A DNA stretch of 64,000 nt, taken from Branchiostoma floridae (lineage: Eukaryota > Chordata > Leptocardii > Amphioxiformes > Branchiostomatidae). The stretch spans positions 12,407,525 to 12,471,524 of the forward strand of contig NC_049996.1 in the NCBI RefSeq assembly GCF_000003815.2. The letters are read 5' to 3'. Made by a program: the position numbers and the translations under genes. This document shows, in pieces, positions 1-10,079 of this stretch (its first letter is position 1; each line of letters starts with the position of its first letter). The notes beneath the pieces were generated by a model. It was not told where the DNA came from and made no database searches. It was given only the letters and a program-made list of their open reading frames with translations.

Positions 1-121
1 TGACACAGTCAGAATTGGAACTTACGACCTCTGGTCCAAAGTTAGGGTCACTATATTAAAGCCCTGGACTATGGACGTATGTACATGTAACTGTATTAAG
101 TTGTTGTTGTTATTTTTACAG

Positions 122-3100
122 CATATGACAAAGACCAGGCGTCCCTACGTTTCATGGTGCTGGGGGACTGGGGAGGGCTCCCAGCCTACCCCTACAGGAC
201 AGGGGTGGAGAAGGATGTAGCAGCCAGGATGGGGAAGGTAGCGGAGACCATGGACTACAAGTTTGTCCTGGGCCTGGGGGACAACTTCTACTTTGATGGC
301 GTACAGAACGAGTTCGATAAAAGATTCCAGGTACGTATATCGAAAAATAATAGTTTAAACATTTTATATGCTATTCCTGCATAGAAAGTTAAAGTCTTAC
401 TAAGAAGTTTTCGATCAGTTCTCTGATCCTGCTCAAGTTGAGATGACCTGAAGCGTGTCATGTGACCTGAACAGGAAGGGTGACATCAGCAATTGGTCAA
501 ATGTAAGAAGTTTACTTTGTGTGCGGAATCGAAGTAAAATCTTTGTAAGCTCAATCACTGTTTCATTTGAAATCCATTACACATTACAGTGATTTTGTAT
601 TTCAAAGTCTCTTCAGTTAAAGGTGGCAATTTTGTAGGGCCAGTTAACCGTATAATCAGTTCTGTGTAGTTCATAGCCAAAGTGCTCAAATTTATCATCA
701 AATGTAATTGGTGCATTCGATGTTAGCACTAGAATTTAGTGTACAGCAAAGTCAGCCTCCCCAAATAACGTAATACATAGACACTGCCTTTCTAAATTTA
801 TTGTTGACAGTGCAAACTCACCACAATGACAGACTCACAGTGTACTTGAAAACTTTTTCACAGGAAACTTTTGAGGATGTCTTCACAGCGAAGTCATTGG
901 ACATTCCCTGGTACTTCATCGCTGGCAACCATGACCACAACGGCAACGTCTCGGCTCAGATAGCGTACACGAAGAGGGCAAATAAGAGGTCAAATAAATG
1001 GTATGTTGCTATCACTCTTACTGGTGCACATGTTACTATTGTTAGTTCTCATTTTTCTCTTGTGGTACTTATGTAGAATAGCAAGCAAATTTCCAAAGTG
1101 ACAAATCAGGACTGGCACAAAAGTGTTTGTTCGAGCTTGCATAAATTGTCCTTCAAATTTCAAATGTTAGGACAATGTTGCCTGTGCACTGAAATGCTGC
1201 AAACATTTGGGTTTGTTTTGGCATCCGTCTGTCTCGGAAGACAATGGTAGGCAGACAGGGTGGGTTTTAAGGCGACCTGTCCGCCTGGCCTGCACTTTTT
1301 AAGGTGAAGGAGGGGTGTGCACTTCCTTCTCCACCACCCTCTCGTCCACTGGCGCACCAAGTCCTACAGGGCCCCAGCAGATGCAGGTTTGTTATTTGGA
1401 GTTTCCGTCTCCTAGGAGGACTTCCGACCAAGGATGTAAGGGGTTCCTCCTACCCCTGACTCGTGTGTCATGGCGGGTGCGTCATGCCCGAACATGCCCC
1501 TATGGCCTGTCACCACAACAAAGGCCTGTCACTGCCACTAGCCGAAGCTATGTACTCATTTACACCTGAGTTAGGTGAGGAAAGTCGTGTAAAGTGCCTT
1601 TCCCAAGGGCACAAGATCGGTGACACGGCAAGCGGATTTGAACCCGGGACCTCTCGGGCCTGAGACCAACGCGCTCCCGATCGTGCCACGCGGTCCCACA
1701 ACATTTGGGTACAAGTGGTTTAAGGGACAAAGTACAAAGGCCAAATCTTGGTTGAGTTGTTGTCTCATGATGCAAAATAGAGATTTCTTCAAAGCATGGG
1801 TGGTCACTATAGACATGAATGTTAATGCTTGTGTCAATGGGAAAAATTACTAGGGACGAGTAAGACTAAAAAGTGGTTGCATTGGGTAGGTGGTTCATAG
1901 TTAAAGGTGGCAACTATTTAAGGTTTGACTGTGTATCATGTGCATCTTCTTTGGGTAGTTTTAAAGAACGCTTGCAGATAGATGTGCAATGGTTAGGTGT
2001 GACGGGTCGTTCGGTGTAATATAACCAGCTGCTGCCGCGCCGCTTGCCTGCAAAGCTGGTGTGTTATGCCGAACGGCGGTTATACCAGCTATATAGATAC
2101 AGATACAGATGTACACATGTTTGATCAAGCATCTTGTCCCCATAGGAACTTCCCAAGCCTGTACTACAGCCTGAACTACACTGTGCCTGGTACCAACACT
2201 ACGGTCACCATCATCCAGTATGATTCCATCACTCTGTGTGGGAACACAGACGACTTCGAGGATGGGCTACTGATGGGGCCGGAGAATCTCCAAGTAGCTA
2301 CGACTCAGCTGGAATGGCTGGAACAACAGCTGAAAGCTACAAAGTGAGCAATGTCTCCTCCTGTTTGAAGTAGCTTATACTGCAACATACTTATGTCTGT
2401 GACAACAGGGTTTCTATTGAAAGTGGGAGAGGATTGGCTTGACATGTCATGAAAGCATCCATACAGCCATTGTCTGTCTTATAGCTCCCAAGTCTCTTCT
2501 GTCCTATCCGCAAATGGAGACCCGGGAGCTATAATACGGCTGGATACCAGGCTATGTGAAGTGTCATTCTTATTAACAGTCTTTGCCTAGAACTTGTCAC
2601 TCCAGACATAATTTGCTTATGTCTCAGAGGCCTTCAACTTTGACATATTGCCTACAGTGCATCACACTGTGCAGGTGCAATGCAAACCACGAACCAGCTT
2701 GTTACAAAAGTCCAGATTTTCTTTTTATGTCTTGCTTCTTTAGTTCAGAAAAATGACAGCCAATGGCTTGATATAGTTTTTGTGCAAGCCTTACATGATA
2801 GTTGTTCTACAATACAATGTACCTATATTATCTCTAACCCTTTCAATTTGTTTTACAGATCGGACTATGTGATCGTCACTGCTCACTATCCCGTGTGGTC
2901 TGCAGCGGAACATGGACCAACCAAGTGTCTGGTGCAACAGGTGAAGCCGCTATTGGAGCATTACGGTGTCACGGCGTACTTCAGCGGGCATGACCACAAT
3001 CTTCAGGTATGTCACAGTTTCTGTAGCCTTTTCTCTTTGTGAGCAGTACTATTCAATGGTATAATACTGTGCAAAAATGGTGTTACAGTTAAAGGTATCA

Positions 3101-3668
3101 TGCATAACAGTAGTCCAGTTGCCAAAACAACAGACAGCACAAGACACTTCAGGATTGTTGTAGACAAGTTGTGACACAATCATTTGTACAATAGTGTTCT
3201 TCAAGTACTGTAAATTTATTCATTTTCTTAGTTTCATGGTAGAATTCTGTAGTATTTTTTGTTACTGTAATAGTAAAGCATTGACACGGTAGAAATGCTT
3301 GGTAAAATTTGCGGTGTTATGAATTTCCATAGCAGAGATTTCTAGAAAACAACAAAATAGAATCACAGCATATATTTGAAGATTTACAGAAGCTAATTGT
3401 ATCTTTCTTCCATATCCAGCACTTGAAGGAGGAGGACTCAGATGTGGAGTACTTCGTCATTGGCTGTGCTAACTTCATCGACACCTCTCAGAAACACAAG
3501 GAGTCTGTACCCAAGGACTCTCTGAAGTTTATTTGGGCGGAGGACAAGGGAAGGGGGGGCTTTGCTCAAGTGCAGGTCACTGAAGAGGACCTGACGTTCA
3601 CGTTTTTGGAGTCCGAAGACGGCAAGGAGTTGTATCAGAGAGTCATGAAGCCAAGGAAGTTGAAGTAA
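122..3668 (+). CDS. ACP5: Tartrate-resistant acid phosphatase type 5 (purple acid phosphatase), partial at 5' end
   Basis: Secreted or lysosomal metallophosphoesterase that hydrolyses phosphomonoesters at a di-iron centre. Coding exons: 122-330, 864-1000, 2146-2343, 2859-3006 and 3420-3668 (stop TGA/TAA region ends 3668). All junctions are GT/AG and phases match, giving 312 residues. Every metal-ligand block of the family is visible: GDWGG, GDNFYF, AGNHDH, AHYPVW and SGHDHN. Other family landmarks are the [12 protein letters not shown] junction, [14 protein letters not shown] and WLEQQL. The mature vertebrate enzyme is about the same length, so only the signal-peptide exon is missing; it should lie left of base 1. 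The first exon opens with two bases that finish a split codon. A small extra stretch (ANKRSNKW) sits where vertebrates have a shorter loop. The gene converges on the kelch gene. A 41-bp tandem array begins about 140 bases after the stop, probably inside the 3' UTR. Confidence 0.95.
1420..1700 (-). mobile_element. tRNA-derived SINE (family B) in ACP5 intron
   Basis: On the minus strand the element opens with a degenerate tRNA head: an A-box-like TGGCACGATCGG and a B-box GGGTTCAAATCC. A body follows containing GGAAAGGCACTTTACACGAC. The same body recurs at 48262-48475, 49563-49795 and 53335-53545. It lies in the intron between the exons ending at 1000 and starting at 2146. The left limit is approximate. 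Confidence 0.7.
1798..1900 (+). repeat. Dispersed repeat of the GGTGGTCACTATAGACA type
   Basis: The segment reads GGTGGTCACTATAGACATGA, then TTAATGCTTGTGTCAATGGG, then AAAAAGTGGTTGCATTGGG. Closely related stretches occur at 45685-45870, 47520-47590, 50228-50350 and 63087-63207. It looks like a non-coding interspersed element, probably a DNA-transposon derivative. The class could not be assigned by eye. Confidence 0.5.
1940..2110 (+). mobile_element. 3' end of a non-LTR retrotransposon (CR1/L2-like), copy 1
   Basis: Translated on the plus strand, the segment starts [15 protein letters not shown] and runs to an in-frame stop. This resembles the extreme C-terminus of CR1/L2-type reverse transcriptases. 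A short 3' UTR follows, with GCTGGTGTGTTATGCCG, and a tail of ATACAG units. A near-identical copy at 49872-50046 starts at almost the same base and keeps the same stop. A further-truncated copy sits at 29322-29397 and a diverged minus-strand copy at 55662-55745. Confidence 0.65.
2481..2536. repeat. Short foldback (MITE-like hairpin)
   Basis: The arms TATAGCTCCCAAGTCTC and GAGACCCGGGAGCTATAATA are imperfect reverse complements around a short loop, in an ACP5 intron. Such solo hairpins are common remnants of small DNA transposons. Confidence 0.4.
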
Positions 3669-3803
3669 AGCAAAGTTTTGTGAAGCCAATACTCTGCCTG
3701 CCTTAACAGTAGCATAGTTTCCAGTCTTGCTTGTAACAGTCACTATCATGGGAGGGGGTAACGGATGTTGGAAACTAACAAGACTAGAAATGCTGCTACC
3801 CAT

Positions 3804-4262
3804 AGTGTTCAATAATTTTCTATGCTAGATTACTAACGGTAAACCTGCAGAAGTGGTGTTCAGGGAAATAGTGATTTTTTATGCTAGATTACTAACCTGC
3901 CAAAGTGTTTTATTTTCTATGCTAGATTACTTAGCTGCAGAAGTGTTCAGTAATTTTCTATGCTAGATTACTTAGCTGCAGAAGTGTTCAGTAATTTTCT
4001 ATGCTAGATTACTTAGCTGCAGAAGTGTTCAGTAATTTTCTATGCTAAATAACGCTGCAGAAGTGTTCAGTAATTTTCTATGCTAGATTACTTAGCTGCA
4101 GAAGTGTTCAGTAATTTTCTATGCTAGATAACTAACCTGCAGAAGTGTTCAGTAATTTTCTATGCTAGATTACTAAGCTGCAAAAGTGTTCAGTACTTTT
4201 CTATGCTAGATAACTAACCTGCAGAAGTGTTCAGGAAAAGTAATTTTCTATGCTAGATCACT
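3804..4262. repeat. 41-bp tandem array (11 units) after ACP5
   Basis: Eleven head-to-tail copies of a roughly 41-bp unit carry the anchor CTATGCTAGATTAC followed by GCTGCAGAAGTGTTCAGTAA. Central units are nearly identical and the outer ones are diverged, as expected for slippage-driven homogenisation. It starts about 140 bases after the ACP5 stop and so probably lies in the 3' UTR. The first candidate poly(A) hexamer, ATTAAA at 4282-4287, follows the array. Confidence 0.9.
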
Positions 4263-5654
4263 AGTATATCTTGTCATAATAATTAAAACATGTACTTCAT
4301 GTTACTCGCCAAAAGCTTTGAAGACGATCATTAATGTAGAAAAAATGTGAAAAAAATTGTGTTGAACAATCAGTTGTACATAATCAGGATATGTGTCAAA
4401 TATTTTGCATTTTTTTGTGATAAAACAAAATTGTACATACTTGGAAGTTTTACTTAGAAATTATATTGAAGGAGAAGATTTTATACTTTGTGATAGCCTG
4501 GAATGCTTCAAGTTTTGCTGTATAGGTTGTGGGTAATAGTTACCCAAAGTGATATTCTAGGTCAATTTCTAATTTTGAAAGGAGACTTTTTAATCCTATC
4601 CCTGCTGCCTTACAACCCATTACAACTATTACATTAGTATGTGGAATGATAAGTTGCGACATAAAAGTCCTGTATAGATTTAAGATGTATAAAGTACTTG
4701 TAATAAGGATCAGTCGTTCTCAGGTACGGGAATGATTTTTTTCTCTTATGGATAAATGTAAAGGAATTGTTTTGCTGCAAATTGGAATGTTTTGGGCTAG
4801 CAGTTAGAAATATTTGAAATGTAGTATTTTAAATTCAGTGTACATGTGTACTATTCTTATTATCATATGCAGCAAGAAGATTTCTGCAGGATTTGTACAA
4901 ATAGATTTGTTTGATAGATATATAAATAATATATTAATTAGCAATGTCTTTGGATTTGCAATAGGCACTTGGATTGTCATTTGATAGATGCCGAAGGTAA
5001 AAGTTTTATTAAAAGGATGTGTTTTGACTTTTACATGGAAAAAGTTAAGTTTAATTGAAATGTTTTCATGGTACTAAATGTTAAATTGTGCTTATTTGAT
5101 AAAATCTGCACTTATGTAATCTTTGCTTCACCTGCAACATTACATGTCAGATAGAGTACTATTTGCCTATTCTTTTGTTGGATAGCCTGCAACATTGACA
5201 TTTTTGTTGGCATCCCAGTGTTGTGAACTTCAAGTTCAAAGTTATGTATGTTTTGGATGTTGGAGTCACCTTGTTGGTATGCCGCAATATTAAAATCCAC
5301 CTTTAATGATGATACATGTATTGCTGTCAAGAGTATCACTGTAATTTTGTGGTTATGATAAGTATTAAATTGTAATAGCCTCCTCTCCTCTTGTACTTGC
5401 CTTCATTTTATTTCAACTTTTCCATTCCCATATGCTCATCCTACAATTTAAAAAGTCCTTTGAATGGTTCTATTGCATATGTTGAAACAAAATTGTGTGA
5501 CAATTTGCATAATATACTATCCTCTTCTGCAGGGCCTTGCCCCTGGCCTATACAATACTAGATGCTCTACAAAACTGGGCTGAGGTTTCCACAAGATCTA
5601 TTGTATAAGCATCAGACAATGGCCTATACTTAAGATAGTTTACAATATAATGTA
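4263..5654. other. Convergent 3' region between ACP5 and the kelch gene
   Basis: A-T rich sequence without a convincing gene. It contains a minus-strand AATAAA (plus-strand 5407-5412), about 240 bases past the kelch stop, which is the likely kelch polyadenylation signal. A weak ATTAAA for ACP5 lies at 4282-4287. Nothing else was recognised. Confidence 0.5.
5407..5412 (-). terminator. Candidate poly(A) signal of the kelch gene
   Basis: AATAAA on the minus strand, about 240 bases downstream of the stop at 5655, in otherwise non-coding A-T rich DNA. Inferred from position only. Confidence 0.45.
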
Positions 5655-8600
5655 TTACATTTCCTCCCTGTATCTTACTTTCCTTGGGAGATGTATTGTG
5701 CAAGCAGTCAAACAGCTACGTCCGTGTGGTAATTTTGACACCACCTTCCACTCATTTCTGTCCACATTGTAGCTTTGTACCAAGTCTGTTGGTTCGTTTT
5801 CCTTGCCATCATTCCCGCCAAGTACGTACACCTTGTTCCTGATGACCACTGTACCCATGAGGCTTCGGGGCTGCAGCATGGGGGCCACCACGGAACAGGT
5901 ATCTGTGGTGATATCGTAAAGTTCGACCTGATTGAAAGTGTCGTCCTGCGCTCTTCCTCCGATGATGACGATGGTATTGCTTCCAACCGCACACATGGAG
6001 TGTAAGAATCTAAGGAGAACATAGAATTAATTCTTTGTCAATGGCGGCTCCTTTTCAATAAGTTTTATATTGTTCCAAATGTGCATGCACAGCAAAATGC
6101 ATTGTGGAGTATATGTCAAAGGCGAAGGCCCTTAAGTTGTAAACAGCTCTTACCAAGACCATGCCTGTTACATGTCCAGACATGTTTTGATAGTGTTACT
6201 GAAGCCCTCACCTTTGACATGTCAGCCACTGTGCATCTTGTTGTGCATACGCAGTTTAAACTGTGAACCAGCTTATCTCGATAGAAAACTACTCCATAAG
6301 TCATATGCACATAATGCTCGTCATGTTACAAAGAGCACTGTCACCTAATCTGTTGTCTTTCTTACATCATACACATTTGGTAATGTGTTGTTAGGACACA
6401 ACTGAAACCAGTAGCATGTTAAATTATAAAACTAAGACTGTTACTAGTATTAGATATCTTTTACTGACCTTGCATACTGCATAGGTTTTCTGTAGGTAAC
6501 GCCAGCACTTGGATCATATGTGAACATGTGGTTGGTGAACTCATCATCATTGAAGCCTCCTATGGGGAAAGAACAGAAAGTCTCTGCTGACTAATTGTTC
6601 TTTTATATACAAACAATACCAACTGAATACGGATTAAAATATTTTTTGTAAGTATTTGTAAGCCCTTGTCCAAGAGGTTATGCTATACTGAATAGTAATG
6701 TTTGTTTGGGGCCAGATCAGTGCCTCATTCCATCCCCCAAAAGAACAAGAATTTGCTTTTGAGGAGAGAGAAAACTTTCTTCACATCCATAAAAAAATCT
6801 TAACTTCATAAGATCCAATAATACTTCCATAAGCAGAATGACAAACTTTGAACAGTAAGAACAAATATTTGCTTCAAAATATGAATTAAATCAAATACTG
6901 CCTTTACTTTGCAACATCCCATTAACCATGGTTACTGGTAGTGCCTTCCAAGGTCTCTCATTAACCCCCTTCGAACAACAAGTGGGACAGAAAAAAGTTC
7001 AAAGCCTGTTTCAGAGGTATATAAATCTCAACATGACTATTGAATTGCTATTTCCCAAGCAAATTTCCTGACCTGAGAGATACATGGTTCCATTACACAC
7101 ACAGCCTGCATGATAGCAAATCGTCTCCTCCAGTGAACGCACAAACTCCCAGCTGTCTACTTCTGTCGTGTACGCCTCCACGGAAGCTAACGTGTGCAGC
7201 TGATCATCTGAGCCACCAATAGCGTACAGCTTCCCTTTCCACGGCAAGAGAGAAAAGTGACATCTGGAGTTTTTCATTGGCGCAAGATGAATCCAGTTGT
7301 CGAACCTCGGGTCATACCGGAAACATGCGGTCATGTTGGCACTGACGTCGGCAATGATGGTGAAAAAACGTGCCAGTTCCTGGCCCCCTGGTACTTCGGA
7401 ACCTCCGGCAAAATACAGGAATCCGTCCATGACTGCCACTGCGTGATTGGCTCGGATGTCCCCAGGTGAAGACAGTGGCCGCCATTCCGAATCTGTCTCT
7501 GCATTTTGGTCCCAGAACATCATACTGTAAACCTGGGTCGCTTCAGGACCATCCCCAAGCAACCGCTGCATGGCTTGTCCGACCTGTTCTGACCGCGTCT
7601 CTCCACCGAGAATGACAATGGAAGGGCTATCGGAGCGAACTTTTGTCCGTTTGTTCTGTAGCTTGTTTTCTAGGTAAGGGTTGGAATGATACGTCATCGC
7701 TTCTTCTATCAGAGCTTTGCAACCCTGATCTTGTAGCATAAAATCCACCACAATAACGTGTTCTCTGAGATCCTCTGGGTACAAAAGGGGAAATCTTACA
7801 CAACTCATGAGTCCTCTTGCATACTGCAATCTTGTTCTTTTCTCAAGTTTGATCCACTTTACGACTGCATCGAAGACTTCAAGTTCAGTCCTAACTTCTA
7901 ATCGATCGTTGTCGATGTAAAAACTCACCTCATCTGCTGGCAAGTTCAGAAAGTTGTCTGTCTGAGAAAACTTTAAGAAGTTCTTAAACACAAACTGGTC
8001 TACTGCTGACTTTAGACTATTAAGATTGTAGAGAGCAGCCAAACTAGCAACGTGCATACAGCTGTTAACGTGTAACATCTTCTTAAGGTATTGGCAGCAT
8101 AGCTCCACTACTAACGGTAGCTGTAGCATACAAGCTGTTGTCAGGACAGTTTCTGCATGCTCGACACCTTTAAACTCAATGTCAGAGTTGTATATAAACT
8201 CAATACACGATGACACACCCTGGGTACTGAGACAATACAGTTCAACTTGACTTTGTCTGCATTCTTTCATTCCACCCGTAAACATAGCCCTGAAGTAGTC
8301 GCCACTAGCTGCAAGTACAACCCTATGAGCTTTGATCGCACAATTTTCTACCAAAATGTCAACATCGCAAAGGCTTTCTGCTTTTTGAAGCTTGCCTAGT
8401 TTGTCAAGAAAATCCTTTGCGAAGGAGTGGTTGCTGAAAACAGAGTCACTGCTACCTTTAGAAAAGCCATCACAAGTTTCCACAACAAAAGGCAACTGTA
8501 ACAGCTTGCCGAGTAGACGAATATCGTCAACTGTTTCACTTGTTAGCAGAAGTTTTGACGTATAGATATAGTTTATCAACTCTTTAACAGCTCTTTCTGG

Positions 8601-8849
8601 ATGCTTGTTAAAACTATCATTTAGTGAAGCTTTCTGATTTTTGTTAAAACAAACTTCAAGGAAAGGGCTGCTAGCTGCAAGGACCACTTGATGGACGTTA
8701 TGTGTTTCACAAAGAGTAATGTCACAGAGAAGTCCGTCCTTTTGCAGAGATTCAATGGCTTCTTGAAGTTTCACTGCATGTATGAAACTTGGTTCATGAG
8801 CACCAGTCTTGTGTTGAAGATTGTCGTCTGCAAGGTTTTGGGAAGCCAT
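5655..8849 (-). CDS. Kelch-like protein with tandem BTB domains (BTB-BTB-BACK-Kelch)
   Basis: Coding exons on the minus strand are 8849-7073, 6559-6469 and 6009-5655. They total 2223 bases (740 residues), with consistent phases (1, 2) and clean splice sites. Domain order: a divergent BTB at about 28-125 (LLCDITL, VHQVVLAASSPFLEVCF), a canonical BTB at about 145-250 (LCDVDILV, AHRVVLAASGDYFRAMF), BACK at about 255-355, and a kelch propeller from about 410 to the end (VILGGE, LYFAGG, LYAIGG, MYLSGG, IVIIGGR, VYVLGG). Family members are usually substrate adaptors of Cullin-3 ubiquitin ligases. The kelch part looks most like the KLHL9/13/26 group, but I cannot name an orthologue. The start ATG lies 11 bases after an acceptor (AG at 8862-8861), so a non-coding leader exon must lie upstream. 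The extra N-terminal BTB is unusual. Confidence 0.9.
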
Positions 8850-8860
8850 CTTTAAAATTT

Positions 8861-9489
8861 CTGAAAGTTTAAAGAAAGAAAAAATGTTTATACTGAACCT
8901 AGCTTATGGAAAAAATGCCACAGCGGTGTTTAAATCTCTTCCATTAGTGTTATGACTTGAGAAATATTCAAAAAATAGTTTTGACTTTTGAGTGTTGACA
9001 AATAGATTACAGTCTATTGCCTTGTCTCGCCCCCCTCCCCACCCTTAGGTAAATCTACAAAAGCAAGGAATTCAAGACAAAACCCAATGTAAAAACTGTA
9101 TGAAAAGAAAATAAATATCTTCATAGCCTTTATTTCGCTTTCTATTTGAATAAAACTGCGCAAATGAACTGTCGTTCGCCAAAAGTACACTTTTTCCCTA
9201 CCTCTTCTGTGTCCTTAGCCAAAAAACATAAAAGGTCACAGGAAGAGTTCAGTATTGTTATAGGGGTGATTCATTGAGAGTATTCAGTAAAATAAGATAC
9301 ATGCTGTAAATAGTAATACTATCTAACACAATTTAAATTGATATACTATTATATTAATATGGTGAATGGCACTTTTAAGTACTTGAATGGTTCATATTTG
9401 ATTGGAGTAATATATATATTTTACCCCTATACTTATCAATGAACTAACCGCCAAAACATCCGGTGGATTTATCTACGCATGCGCTCTTA
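8861..9489. other. Upstream region of the kelch gene / divergent intergenic stretch
   Basis: Non-coding A-T rich DNA. It should contain intron 1 and perhaps the leader exon of the kelch gene, because its start codon sits just behind a splice acceptor. I could not place that leader exon. Confidence 0.35.
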
Positions 9490-9560
9490 ATTGGTCATCC
9501 TGATTTCAGAAGACTGGACGACAGTGAAAGTTTTGGCTCGAGAAATGGTCCAATTTTGAG
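9455..9560 (+). promoter_or_regulatory. Candidate promoter and non-coding first exon of RNF41
   Basis: An ETS-like site (ATCCGG, 9458-9463) and an NRF1-like palindrome (ACGCATGCGCT, 9475-9485) sit just before a stretch that ends in a strong donor, GAG/GTAAGT at 9560/9561. ETS and NRF1 sites typify TATA-less housekeeping promoters in animals. RNF41 has an acceptor 7 bases before its ATG (AG at 16480-16481), so it needs an upstream leader exon, and this is the best candidate seen. It could also feed the divergent kelch gene. Confidence 0.35.
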
Positions 9561-10043
9561 GTAAGTCTGGCCTATTTCTCCTCAGACTGAGTCAGGTTTC
9601 CCTTTAAAGACATCCAAGTTCTTAAGAAATTGTGTAGGTTCAAGAAAAAGTGGCAATTTTTTGTGGAAAACGTGAAATTTGTGTGAAGGAATTTTTGACC
9701 CTAGGGTTTTCCGTCTGGACAGTCTGCCTTAGGGTACGGTACTAAGATCTGAGAGAAGACGGGAGAGTGGTCAGACAGCTACGTAGGAACTCAAGAAAAG
9801 GTTTAAGAAACTCCTCAGCTTCTTAAGGTTCAAATTTCCTTCATCCGGGAAAGGTTTATGTAACTTATCTTTTCTTGGTTTTGTTGTTGTTGTTGTTGTT
9901 GTTGTCCTCGTTTAACGTCTATTATTTCGCTAGACGTGGCCTCTTGGTGCTGAGTAACACATGGTTTGCATTTGAGTTGCATTGTTTTGCTAGATTTTCT
10001 TGGCAAGATCCATGTGTTGACCCTTGTTGACAGAGGATTTTTT

Positions 10044-10079
<36 letters not shown>

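Noticed and set aside
1618-1699. Possible tRNA gene on the minus strand
   Set aside because: It has A- and B-box-like motifs but acceptor and anticodon stems do not pair, and a repeated SINE body follows.
5112-5339. 75-codon minus-strand frame between ACP5 and the kelch gene
   Set aside because: Lies in the likely kelch 3' UTR or flank, A-T rich, no homology.
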